From contig CAIWIS010000229.1 in assembly GCA_903912795.1 (NCBI GenBank), forward strand, positions 1-9,600: a stretch of DNA of 9,600 bases, given 5' to 3'. This DNA comes from an uncultured Bacteroidales bacterium (GTDB lineage: Bacteria > Bacteroidota > Bacteroidia > Bacteroidales > Paludibacteraceae). The position numbers and the translations under genes are program-made. A model generated the notes under the pieces. It was given only the letters and a program-made list of their open reading frames with translations. It was not told the origin of the DNA and made no database searches. This document shows, in pieces, positions 1 through 6,418 of the stretch. Position 1 is the stretch's first letter, and each line of letters opens with the position of its first letter.

Positions 1-1
1 T

Positions 2-508
2 ACTTTCGACTGGAAAGAACTCGGTCGTATTGATTTGCTCAAAGCCGGCGATCAACTAGGTACTCTCGAATTGCTTTTCGAGAAAATTGAAGACGAAACC
101 ATTGCTGCACAAGTACAGAAATTACAAGACACAAAAATTGCTAACGAAGCTGCGGCTTACAAACCCAATGCGGTAAAAGAAAACGTGTCTTTCGACGATT
201 TTATGAAAATGGATATTCGCGTAGCCACCATACTCGATTGCCAAAAAGTACCCAAAGCAGACAAGTTGCTTCAGTTTAAACTGAACGACGGTATGGGCGA
301 ACGTACTATTCTATCTGGAATTGCCGCTTCGTACCCAAATCCCGAAGAACTAATTGGCACACAAGTTTGCTTTATTGCCAACTTCGAACCCCGCAAATTA
401 CGCGGCATTATGAGCGAAGGCATGATTCTTTCTGCTGAAAATGCTGATGGAAAACTGGTATTGATTCGCCCAAGTGCAGTGGTAACGAATGGAGTGGAAG
501 TAAAATAA
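2..508 (+). CDS. metG: Methionyl-tRNA synthetase, C-terminal part (5' end outside window)
   Basis: Cytoplasmic enzyme that charges tRNA-Met with methionine. The reading frame is open from base 2, so this is the last 168 residues of a protein that usually has about 680 in this phylum. The first visible residues (DWKELGRIDLLKAGDQLG, then LLFEKIED) match the linker after the anticodon-binding domain of MetG. The final roughly 100 residues form the EMAP-II/Trbp111-like OB-fold that binds tRNA, seen in MDIRVATI, KADKLLQF, ILSGIA, NFEPRKLRG and SEGMILSA. The frame ends with TAA just before a hairpin terminator, so it is probably the last gene of its transcript. Catalytic HIGH and KMSKS motifs lie upstream of the window. 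A free-standing Trbp111/CsaA-like protein is unlikely, because the frame continues upstream through MetG-type linker sequence. Confidence 0.95.
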   Translation, partial: TFDWKELGRIDLLKAGDQLGTLELLFEKIEDETIAAQVQKLQDTKIANEAAAYKPNAVKENVSFDDFMKMDIRVATILDCQKVPKADKLLQFKLNDGMGERTILSGIAASYPNPEELIGTQVCFIANFEPRKLRGIMSEGMILSAENADGKLVLIRPSAVVTNGVEVK

Positions 509-525
509 AAAACAAACCCTAACCC

Positions 526-547
526 ATCCCGATAAAAGAATCGGGAT
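526..547. repeat. Short perfect inverted repeat after metG
   Basis: ATCCCGAT (526-533) and ATCGGGAT (540-547) are perfect 8-bp arms around a 6-base loop. No T-run follows, so it is not a classic terminator on its own. It may protect the metG mRNA 3' end or assist the stronger hairpin just downstream. Its function is inferred only from position. Confidence 0.5.
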
Positions 548-563
548 AAATTGCTGGGAATTT

Positions 564-603
564 AAAAAGCATCAATCGGATATATTCTGGTTGATGCTTT
601 TTT
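564..603 (+). terminator. Intrinsic terminator after metG, possibly bidirectional
   Basis: AAAAAGCATCAA (564-575) pairs perfectly with TTGATGCTTTTT (591-602). The stem can extend inward with two G-U pairs to a small TATAT loop at 581-585. Six T residues (598-603) end the right side. The A-run at 564-568 becomes a T-run on the other strand, so it could stop transcription both ways. It lies 55 bases after the metG stop and separates that gene from the next operon. Confidence 0.88.
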
Positions 604-637
604 AATATTCGTCATTTAAGTTCTTTACTTTGGCAAA

Positions 638-672
638 ATGAAATAGAATGATTTCAAATCAATCTATTTCAT
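638..672. repeat. 35-bp near-perfect palindrome upstream of the ABC/GntR operon
   Basis: The left arm ATGAAATAGAATGATTT (638-654) pairs with 656-672 around the central C at 655. Only one pair (648/662, A against A) fails. The element is very A/T-rich, has no T-run after it, and lies about 160 bases upstream of the operon's first ATG. It could be a protein-binding operator or an RNA hairpin near the start of a longer transcript. A weak -7-like box (TTACTTTG, 625-632) ends six bases before it but lacks a -33 partner. Function unknown. Confidence 0.6.
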
Positions 673-768
673 CATCACAATTGATTAATATATCATCCAC
701 GCAAAACACTATATAACAGCGGAATAAGTTCAGTGCAAACTTTATTTTCAAAATATTTTCAATATTAT

Positions 769-799
769 TTTGCCAATTAAAATATTGTTTGTTTCTTTG
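769..799 (+). promoter_or_regulatory. Candidate Bacteroidota-type promoter for the ABC/GntR operon
   Basis: TTTG at 769-772 is followed after 19 bases by TTTCTTTG at 792-799. The latter matches the -7 consensus TAnnTTTG except for its second base. Spacing fits the -33/-7 arrangement used by the primary sigma factor of this phylum. Transcription would start near 804-806, about 30 bases before the first ATG at 835. This is a consensus match only. Confidence 0.5.
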
Positions 800-820
800 T
801 GGCATAGAAACATAGGCCAC
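799..820. promoter_or_regulatory. Dyad over the expected transcription start, candidate GntR operator
   Basis: GTGGC (799-803) and GCCAC (816-820) are perfect inverted arms separated by 12 bases. They overlap the last base of the -7 box and the expected transcription start. As I recall, YtrA of Bacillus subtilis binds widely spaced inverted arms of the GT...AC kind (AGTGTA and TACACT, about 13 bases apart). The YtrA-like regulator encoded in this operon could therefore bind here and repress its own operon. That link is inference; five-base arms are short. Confidence 0.35.
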
Positions 821-834
821 TAAATCAACATGCC

Positions 835-1647
835 ATGATAAACATCAAAAATCTCTCGTTTTATTACAAAAAGAAGTCGCCATTGTTCAACGATTTTTCG
901 TTGACGCTTGAAAATGGGCGCATTGTAGGACTGCTCGGTAAAAACGGCGCAGGCAAATCGACACTATTGAGCCTTATTGCTGGGCTTAATCAGCCCAGAG
1001 TGGGCGAAATATCTGTAAATGGTTTCGTTCCATTTAATCGGAATCCAAACTTTTTGGCCGACATTTACATGGTACCCGAAGAGTTTTCGTTCCCACACGT
1101 GAGCATTGCTTGTTATGTAAAAGCTTTTAGCCCGCTTTACCCAGCTTTTGATCACGATAAGTTGAAAACAATTTTCGAGGAATTCGAAATTCACCCATCC
1201 TCGAACCTCAACAAACTCTCACACGGACAGCGCAAAAAGTTTTTGATAGCCTTTGCGCTTTCAACCAATAGCAAAGTACTCGTACTGGATGAACCTACTA
1301 ACGGATTGGACATTCCTTCCAAAAGTCAGTTCCGTAAAATTCTGGTGAGTTCGGTTACCGATGAACAATTAGTAATCATTTCAACCCACCAAGTAAAAGA
1401 CATTGATACCATTATTGATAAAGTGGTAGTAATAGACGAAGGTACAATCATTTACAACGAAAACACCGAGGACATCACACAGAAACTGTTTTTTGAAACT
1501 GCAATTACGTTGAGCGAGGAAGAGAAAGTGCTTTACAGCGAAAAATGTCCACTTGGATACCGTGTAGTAAAACCTGCAAAAGCAAATGCAGAATCGAGTA
1601 TCGACCTTGAATTGCTTTTTAACGCCATTATTAACAAAACCATTTAA
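835..1647 (+). CDS. ABC transporter ATP-binding protein (YtrB-like)
   Basis: Cytoplasmic ATPase subunit of an ABC transporter, 270 residues, with all nucleotide-binding motifs intact: Walker A GKNGAGKST at 35-43, signature LSHGQ at 128-132 (a common variant of LSGGQ), Walker B VLVLDEP at 148-154 with catalytic Glu153, D-loop GLD at 157-159, and switch His185 in STHQ. The last 60 or so residues extend beyond the core fold. ATG at 835 gives a typical N-terminus (MINIKNLSFYY), and no Shine-Dalgarno sequence precedes it. It opens a four-gene unit and is 12 bases from the membrane protein that is probably its partner. With a YtrA-type GntR regulator downstream, the layout resembles ytr-type operons of Firmicutes, which respond to cell-wall-active antibiotics. 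The substrate cannot be read from the sequence. Confidence 0.93.
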   Translation: MINIKNLSFYYKKKSPLFNDFSLTLENGRIVGLLGKNGAGKSTLLSLIAGLNQPRVGEISVNGFVPFNRNPNFLADIYMVPEEFSFPHVSIACYVKAFSPLYPAFDHDKLKTIFEEFEIHPSSNLNKLSHGQRKKFLIAFALSTNSKVLVLDEPTNGLDIPSKSQFRKILVSSVTDEQLVIISTHQVKDIDTIIDKVVVIDEGTIIYNENTEDITQKLFFETAITLSEEEKVLYSEKCPLGYRVVKPAKANAESSIDLELLFNAIINKTI

Positions 1648-1659
1648 ACTCTTAATAAT

Positions 1660-2517
1660 ATGAATTCAAATAAGTTTTTTAGTTTTAGCCGATTTTATTT
1701 GCTTTTGCGCAACGATATTTTATTGAATTACAAAAAATATTTGCTGACAGTATCAGGTGCATTCATTTTAGGTTTTTTTGTGATATATTCAAACATGCCA
1801 AAATATGTCCAAAAAGATGAACTTCATTGGATTTTTGGCTCGCAAAGATATTTTCAAGCATTTATTATGTGCTTGATTGGACTTGGTGCTTTTATTGGCT
1901 CTTCGTTTTCGGAACTTAGCAATAAAGTGAAAACAACTAACTATTTACTTTTACCTGCATCAACACTCGAAAAGTATTTAATCAAGTTTCTAATTCATGT
2001 GTTGGCTGGCACTATTCTTTTTCTAATTATTTTTTGGATAGATGCACACTTGGCAAGATATGTAACGATTAATAATATGAAGGCTACCCATAATGAAGTG
2101 CTTAGTTATGCAGAAAAAGAAAAATTCATAGAGGTGTTTAATTATTCCATGTTTCTAATTAAAAACACTAGACTGACTATTACATATTGGAGTTGGTTTG
2201 AAGGTTTCGCTATAGTATTTGGACTGTTTTCGGTAGGAATGTATTTTTTCAATGTAAAAATATTTTTTAAAAAATTGGGGTTAATAAAAACAGCTATTTC
2301 TCTAATTGCTGTATTATATTCAGGGATTGTTGTAATGATGCTTTTATCACAACTATTTTATCCTGAAACTAAGGTGTTTGAAATTAGTAGTAATATGGAT
2401 TATAGGTTGCCAAATGGATACTTAAATATTGAAGTTTGGATGTATTTATCAGCGTACTTTGTATCCTTGTTTCTTATTCCGCTGGGTTATTATAAACTTA
2501 AAGAAAAACAATTATGA
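1660..2517 (+). CDS. ABC-2-like membrane permease subunit
   Basis: Integral inner-membrane protein of 285 residues, with about six hydrophobic helices near residues 27-45, 65-83, 107-126, 174-192, 205-227 and 258-278. A positively charged N-terminus (SFSRFYLLLRND) precedes helix 1. The cytoplasmic loop after helix 2 holds NYLLLPASTLEKYLIKF; LPAS-xx-EK patterns at this place are familiar to me from Bacteroidota membrane proteins encoded next to ABC ATPases. It follows the ATPase gene by 12 bases and overlaps the GntR gene by four (ATGA at 2514-2517), so the genes are probably co-translated. Most likely it is the transmembrane half of the transporter driven by the ATPase at 835. It is clearly more A/T-rich than the ATPase gene. 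Assignment rests on topology and context, since permeases of this type diverge fast. Confidence 0.75.
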   Translation: MNSNKFFSFSRFYLLLRNDILLNYKKYLLTVSGAFILGFFVIYSNMPKYVQKDELHWIFGSQRYFQAFIMCLIGLGAFIGSSFSELSNKVKTTNYLLLPASTLEKYLIKFLIHVLAGTILFLIIFWIDAHLARYVTINNMKATHNEVLSYAEKEKFIEVFNYSMFLIKNTRLTITYWSWFEGFAIVFGLFSVGMYFFNVKIFFKKLGLIKTAISLIAVLYSGIVVMMLLSQLFYPETKVFEISSNMDYRLPNGYLNIEVWMYLSAYFVSLFLIPLGYYKLKEKQL

Positions 2518-2891
2518 GTATAGATTTTAAATCGACAAAAGGTATTTTTCAGCAAATTGCTGATAACCTTTGTCACCAAATACTCGAAGGGAAGCTTCCT
2601 CCTGGGGAACGGGTACCTTCCGTTCGTGACTTGGCCGTGGAATTTGAAGTGAATCGCAATACACTGCTTCGCACCTATTCCATATTGGAAGATGCCGCAA
2701 TTATTGTAAATAAACGTGGGATAGGTTTTTTTGTTGCCGAAAATGCCGTTGAGCTGATACGCAAAAACGAAAAAACCGAATTTTTCAACAACGATTTACC
2801 TGAGTTTATGCGTAAAGTAGAATTGCTTAAACTAACAGAATCAGATTTATCGGATTTAATTATCATCTTAAAAAACAATTCAAAATCATGA
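2514..2891 (+). CDS. GntR-family transcriptional regulator, YtrA subfamily
   Basis: DNA-binding repressor of 125 residues. Residues 8-75 form the GntR winged helix-turn-helix: GIFQQIADNLCHQILEGKL, then PPGERVPSVRDLAVEFEVNRNTLLRTYSILE, then a wing ending in RGIGFFV. Only about 50 residues follow, with no FadR/HutC/MocR effector domain. This short helical tail defines the YtrA subfamily, usually found beside ABC transporter genes. Its start overlaps the permease stop, and its stop overlaps the next start, both as ATGA. By analogy it should act as a dimer on an operator upstream of its own operon, most simply the dyad at 799-820 or the palindrome at 638-672. The inducing signal is unknown. Confidence 0.92.
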   Translation: MSIDFKSTKGIFQQIADNLCHQILEGKLPPGERVPSVRDLAVEFEVNRNTLLRTYSILEDAAIIVNKRGIGFFVAENAVELIRKNEKTEFFNNDLPEFMRKVELLKLTESDLSDLIIILKNNSKS

Positions 2892-3553
2892 AAATTAGCA
2901 ATATAATAATTACAGCTTTAGCAATAACTGTGATAGCAAGTATGATGGTGCTATTTATAGATGCCAAAAATCATCAGAAATACAAAAATCCTAATATCGA
3001 AACGAAGACATTTTTATTGTCGGATTTTACTGTAGTAGTAGCCGAAAAAGGCGCTGATGTTCACATTAATTCTTCGGATACTAATTCTATTGCAATTGAA
3101 TACATAAAAAATCAAGTCGTTAAAAACCAGCTTTATAAACAAAAAAATGATACTTTATTTGTATATGGAGGACTTCGCACCTTTGTAAAGTGCAGCAAAC
3201 TAAAAGCTATTCAGGCAAATAAAGCCTTTTGGGTAGGTGTAATACAGTTTAAATTGGATTCGCTTGATGTAACAATTAATAGCGGGCGCCTGAATTTCAT
3301 TGCTAATGATAGCATTAGAAACGAATTTAATAAATTGGTAATTAATGCATCAGATAGTGCAATTATATATACTTCTAATATCAGCGTGGAAAATTTGGTT
3401 GTTAATGCTAAGACTAAAGCTAATTGTGAATTGTACGGAAATTATAAACATGTAGATGTGAAACTATCAAATAACTCAACTTTGTTTTTCAATAGTAATC
3501 CACTAACAATTAAACTGGAAAGGGATAAAGAAAGTAATTTTAAAATGTATTGA
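2888..3553 (+). CDS. Membrane-anchored beta-rich protein of unknown function
   Basis: Not a family I recognise with confidence. Its 221 residues begin with one hydrophobic segment (about 5-24), which looks like an uncleaved signal anchor or signal peptide without a lipobox. The rest would lie outside the inner membrane. Residues 36-221 alternate short polar and hydrophobic strands (FTVVVAEKGADVHINSS, LDVTINSGRLNFIAND, KLVINASDSAIIYTS, VENLVVNAKTKANCELYG, HVDVKLSNNSTLFF). This Asn/Ser-rich repeating pattern suggests a right-handed beta-helix or stacked sheet, like the DUF2807 'head GIN' proteins of Bacteroidota. The start overlaps the GntR stop by four bases, so it belongs to the ABC/GntR operon. 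It could be an accessory or sensing subunit of that transporter; this is inference. Confidence 0.7.
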   Translation: MKISNIIITALAITVIASMMVLFIDAKNHQKYKNPNIETKTFLLSDFTVVVAEKGADVHINSSDTNSIAIEYIKNQVVKNQLYKQKNDTLFVYGGLRTFVKCSKLKAIQANKAFWVGVIQFKLDSLDVTINSGRLNFIANDSIRNEFNKLVINASDSAIIYTSNISVENLVVNAKTKANCELYGNYKHVDVKLSNNSTLFFNSNPLTIKLERDKESNFKMY

Positions 3554-3821
3554 AAAAGATTTATTCAACTATCGAAATAAAGAATATAAAATTATCATAA
3601 TTTCAATACAATAATTTAAAGTATTTATTGTTAATTACAACAAATACCATTCCGACTATTAAAGTAAATATCGTAATATTGCTTTTGAATGTAATTTTAC
3701 AATTACAACTTATGCATTTCTTGAAATCGCATTCATGAAAATTTAAAAACGTCAAGTTATCATATTGTCTATGAAATTATTACGTAATTTTTAAACCTTA
3801 AAACTAAATAAATACGATTCT
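3554..3821. other. A/T-rich intergenic region before the adaptor operon
   Basis: This 268-base gap separates the ABC/GntR unit from the MacAB-type operon. It must hold the promoter of the latter unless the two are co-transcribed. The best -7-like match is TGCTTTTG (3680-3687, one mismatch), but no TTTG lies at the right distance upstream, so I do not call it as a promoter. It holds an 11-bp hairpin (3621-3647) and a small GTAATT/AATTAC dyad (3691-3706). I see no gene or RNA. Confidence 0.5.
3621..3647. repeat. Hairpin downstream of the ABC/GntR operon
   Basis: GTATTTATTGT (3621-3631) and ACAACAAATAC (3637-3647) pair over 11 positions with one mismatch around the loop TAATT. No T-run follows, so it is at best a weak terminator or an mRNA-stabilising stem for the upstream operon. 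Similar A/T-rich dyads can arise by chance in such DNA. Confidence 0.35.
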
Positions 3822-5081
3822 GTGAAAAATCATTTTGCATTTCTATTTCTATTCGTTCTACTTTTTTCGTTTTCGTGTAAAAAAAGCGAGATACCTTCGT
3901 TAGCAACATACAAGGTTAAAATGCTCGATTTCGAAAGCATCATTTCGGTTCAAGGCTATGTTGATCCTTTAAATTCGGTTTCGGTAGCGTGTCCAGGTCA
4001 AATTGAAGGCTCAATTATAAGTCTTGTAAAAGACGGAACAATTGTGAATAAGGGTGATACTGTTTGTGTTTTAGAAAATAAGGATATTCTTGCCGAAATT
4101 TTGGACATTAATTCCAAAATTGAAAATGCGGATATGCAACTTATTAAAATTCAAGCCAATCAAGCACTGAAACAAGCACTATTGGATGCGGAAGTTAAAA
4201 CCAATAAGGCGGAAACCCTGATAGCAAATTTAGATTCCCTACAACTGAAGTTTTATTCGCCCACCCAACGAAAAATAAAAGAACTCGAATTGAATATTGC
4301 AAAAATCAAGAAACAAAAACTCGAAAAACGAGTAAAGTCACTCGTGAGAATTCAGCAATCGGAAATTAGAAGTCAGGAGTTTCAGAAAAAACGACTTATA
4401 GCCCGAGTTGAATCAGCAAATCAACGAATTAAATCGCTAACTCTTACTGCCCCAGCATCTGGTATTGTAATTATAAACAAACATTTTATCACTCGTAACA
4501 AAATGCACATAGGCGATCCTGTATGGGGCAATATGAGTATTATTACCATTCCAACAAACGATAAATTCAAGGTCAAAATTGAAATGCCCGAAGAAAAATT
4601 TAAACCAATTAAAGAGGGTAATACTGTAGAATATAGCTTTGATGCCATGCCCGACAATAAAGGGTGGGGGAAAATCATAAAAAAATCGCCAGTAGGAAGA
4701 CCTATCAAAAAAGACTCCAATATTAAAATTTTCGAGATAGAAGCAAGCCTCGATAGTTTTAAGACTATGCCTGAACCTGGCTTTACTTGCGATTGCAATA
4801 TCCGAATGCTTCAACTAAAAAATGTAATTGCCATACCGCAAGTTGCATTATTTGAGCAGGATTCCATGAAGGTAGTTTATGTTTCAAAACCAAACGGTTT
4901 TGAAATGCGCCAGGTTAAAACAGGACTTTCGTCGGCCAAAGAAATAGTGATTACGCACGGTATAAAAATTAACGATAGAATAACGCTATCCAAACCACCG
5001 GCAGAATTTATTAGAAGGAATATTGTTTTTAAAAAGGTGGCATCGACAAAGCCTGATAGCATTAAAACAAAAATAAAATAA
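3822..5081 (+). CDS. Periplasmic adaptor lipoprotein 1 (HlyD/MacA-like)
   Basis: Membrane-fusion (adaptor) protein of 419 residues that would link an inner-membrane pump to a TolC-type duct. The GTG start is chosen because a TAA lies in frame 30 bases upstream with no ATG between. It gives a good lipoprotein signal (hydrophobic 5-17, Cys19 followed by Lys-Lys). The first lipoyl half is around Gly72 (VKDGTIVNKGDTV), a coiled-coil hairpin covers about 90-207, and the second lipoyl half starts with TAPASG at 209-214. A beta-barrel follows up to PGFTCDC near 319-325, then a complete membrane-proximal domain to about 405 and a basic tail. The second lipoyl half contains a longer loop ending in GDPVW, shared in length with the next two adaptors. 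It opens the export operon, 49 bases before adaptor 2. Confidence 0.9.
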   Translation: MKNHFAFLFLFVLLFSFSCKKSEIPSLATYKVKMLDFESIISVQGYVDPLNSVSVACPGQIEGSIISLVKDGTIVNKGDTVCVLENKDILAEILDINSKIENADMQLIKIQANQALKQALLDAEVKTNKAETLIANLDSLQLKFYSPTQRKIKELELNIAKIKKQKLEKRVKSLVRIQQSEIRSQEFQKKRLIARVESANQRIKSLTLTAPASGIVIINKHFITRNKMHIGDPVWGNMSIITIPTNDKFKVKIEMPEEKFKPIKEGNTVEYSFDAMPDNKGWGKIIKKSPVGRPIKKDSNIKIFEIEASLDSFKTMPEPGFTCDCNIRMLQLKNVIAIPQVALFEQDSMKVVYVSKPNGFEMRQVKTGLSSAKEIVITHGIKINDRITLSKPPAEFIRRNIVFKKVASTKPDSIKTKIK

Positions 5082-5130
5082 ATCCGTACAACTTTAATCT
5101 ACAATAATAACAATCAACACTTAATATTTT

Positions 5131-6414
5131 ATGACTAAACTCACCGGCCACTATCAGAGTTCAATTTATGCTGTGATTTTCATTGTGCTACTTTTTTCGG
5201 CATGTAAAAAAGAAAAAACTAAGGATGTGCCAATCGGTAAGGTACAACAAGGAGTTTTTTATCTCGATTTATACGAAGAAGGTGAAATTGAAGCGATTAA
5301 CTCTGTCAATCTTTCGTCACCCAATCTATCGTGGCGCTATGGTAATTTGAAAATTACGCAAATTGTAAAAGATGGAACTGAGGTTCATAAAGGAGATACT
5401 GTGATTGTTTTCGATCCTTCGGAGGTACAGAAAGGAGTTGTAGAAGCTGAGTCGCGCATGCAAATGAATATGGCTGAGCTTGATAAACTAGAAGCACAAC
5501 AACAATCGGAGCTCGAAGACCTTCAAGCTGATTTTGAAGTTACCCGAATATCGCAAGAAATATCGAAAATCAGATTTGAATCAGCTGTATATGAGGCAAA
5601 TATAAAAAAGAAAGAAATAAAATTGAACCTCGACAAAGCCAATATTGCTTTGGAAAGAGCCAAAGAGCAACTCGCCAATAAAATCAAAATTCAAAAGGAA
5701 GAAGTCCGTCAACGTAAATTATTAATTGAACAGGATAAATTGCGACTAGAAGATGCGCAAGCTTCGCTTAAAAAACTGTTTATTGTATCGCCCGAACCAG
5801 GAATTGTAATTATTAATCGTAGCTGGAGCACGAACAATAAGTACCAAGTTGGCGACCAATGTTGGTCAGGAATGCCGCTTATTCAACTTCCGGATTTAAG
5901 TTTACTACGTGCTACTGTGAAAATAAACGAGGTTGATATTTCGAAAATTTCAAAAGGATTGAAAGTGGAGATTAAACCAGATGCTTTTTCCGAAAGCATG
6001 TTCAAAGGCGAAGTTATATCAGTTGCTAACTTAGCTGTGAATAAAGACAATAAGTCGAAAATCAAAGTATTTCCGGTTGAAATTAGACTAAATGATGTTT
6101 CCGAAAAATTATTGCCAGGCTTAAGTGTAAGTTGCCGCATAATTTATGGTCAACTCAAAGACGCACTCTACATACCCCTTGATGCTATTCGGAATGAGGC
6201 AGATAAGTATTTTGTGTATAAAAAAATAGCTACAGGATATGAAAAAACTATGGTTGAAGTAGGACCAAGTAATGCCGATTATATAGTTGTGACTAAAGGT
6301 TTAACCATAAAAGACAAAGTTGCATTGGCCGATCCAATTTTGACCGACGAAAAGGATAAAACAAAAAAAGACAACAATAGCAAAGACCTTAATACCAACA
6401 AAAAACAATCATAA
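5131..6414 (+). CDS. Periplasmic adaptor lipoprotein 2 (HlyD/MacA-like)
   Basis: Second adaptor, 427 residues, with the same domain order as its neighbour. The signal peptide ends in LLFSAC with lipidated Cys25 followed by Lys-Lys. The first lipoyl half is around Gly82 (VKDGTEVHKGDTV), and a long charged coiled-coil hairpin spans about 100-215 (rich in Glu, Lys, Gln). The second lipoyl half begins at SPEPG (220-224) and runs through a GDQCW loop and LIQLPDLS. The beta-barrel ends at PGLSVSC (329-335), followed by a membrane-proximal domain (YIPLDAI to VALADP) and a Lys/Asn-rich tail. Twelve bases of its signal-peptide coding (5188-5199) are identical and in frame with those of adaptor 1 (3858-3869), consistent with tandem duplication. 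The third adaptor starts four or ten bases after its stop. Confidence 0.92.
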   Translation: MTKLTGHYQSSIYAVIFIVLLFSACKKEKTKDVPIGKVQQGVFYLDLYEEGEIEAINSVNLSSPNLSWRYGNLKITQIVKDGTEVHKGDTVIVFDPSEVQKGVVEAESRMQMNMAELDKLEAQQQSELEDLQADFEVTRISQEISKIRFESAVYEANIKKKEIKLNLDKANIALERAKEQLANKIKIQKEEVRQRKLLIEQDKLRLEDAQASLKKLFIVSPEPGIVIINRSWSTNNKYQVGDQCWSGMPLIQLPDLSLLRATVKINEVDISKISKGLKVEIKPDAFSESMFKGEVISVANLAVNKDNKSKIKVFPVEIRLNDVSEKLLPGLSVSCRIIYGQLKDALYIPLDAIRNEADKYFVYKKIATGYEKTMVEVGPSNADYIVVTKGLTIKDKVALADPILTDEKDKTKKDNNSKDLNTNKKQS

Positions 6415-6418
6415 ACAG

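Larger units (their letters stand above)
509..834. other. Intergenic region between metG and the ABC/GntR operon
   Basis: This 326-base A/T-rich stretch carries, in order: a short hairpin without a T-run (526-547), a strong terminator (564-603), a 35-bp near-perfect palindrome (638-672), a promoter match (769-799) and a dyad over the expected transcription start (799-820). Between 673 and 768 I see no gene, RNA or clear motif. An open frame of 22 codons at 648-716 begins inside the palindrome and resembles nothing known to me. Confidence 0.7.

Noticed and set aside
625..632. TTACTTTG as a -7 promoter box
   Set aside because: One mismatch to TAnnTTTG but no TTTG/TTG at a suitable distance upstream; the 769-799 match is better placed for the operon.
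648..716. Open frame of 22 codons starting inside the palindrome
   Set aside because: Low-complexity Ser/Ile/Asn content, no similarity I can recognise, and its start lies within a dyad better explained as a DNA or RNA element.
964..1194. Minus-strand open frame inside the ABC ATPase gene
   Set aside because: It lies wholly within a gene with clear Walker and signature motifs and shows no recognisable domain; the other minus-strand frames inside genes were rejected for the same reason.
3680..3687. TGCTTTTG as the promoter of the adaptor operon
   Set aside because: No -33 partner at 19-21 bases, and such boxes are common by chance in A/T-rich DNA.
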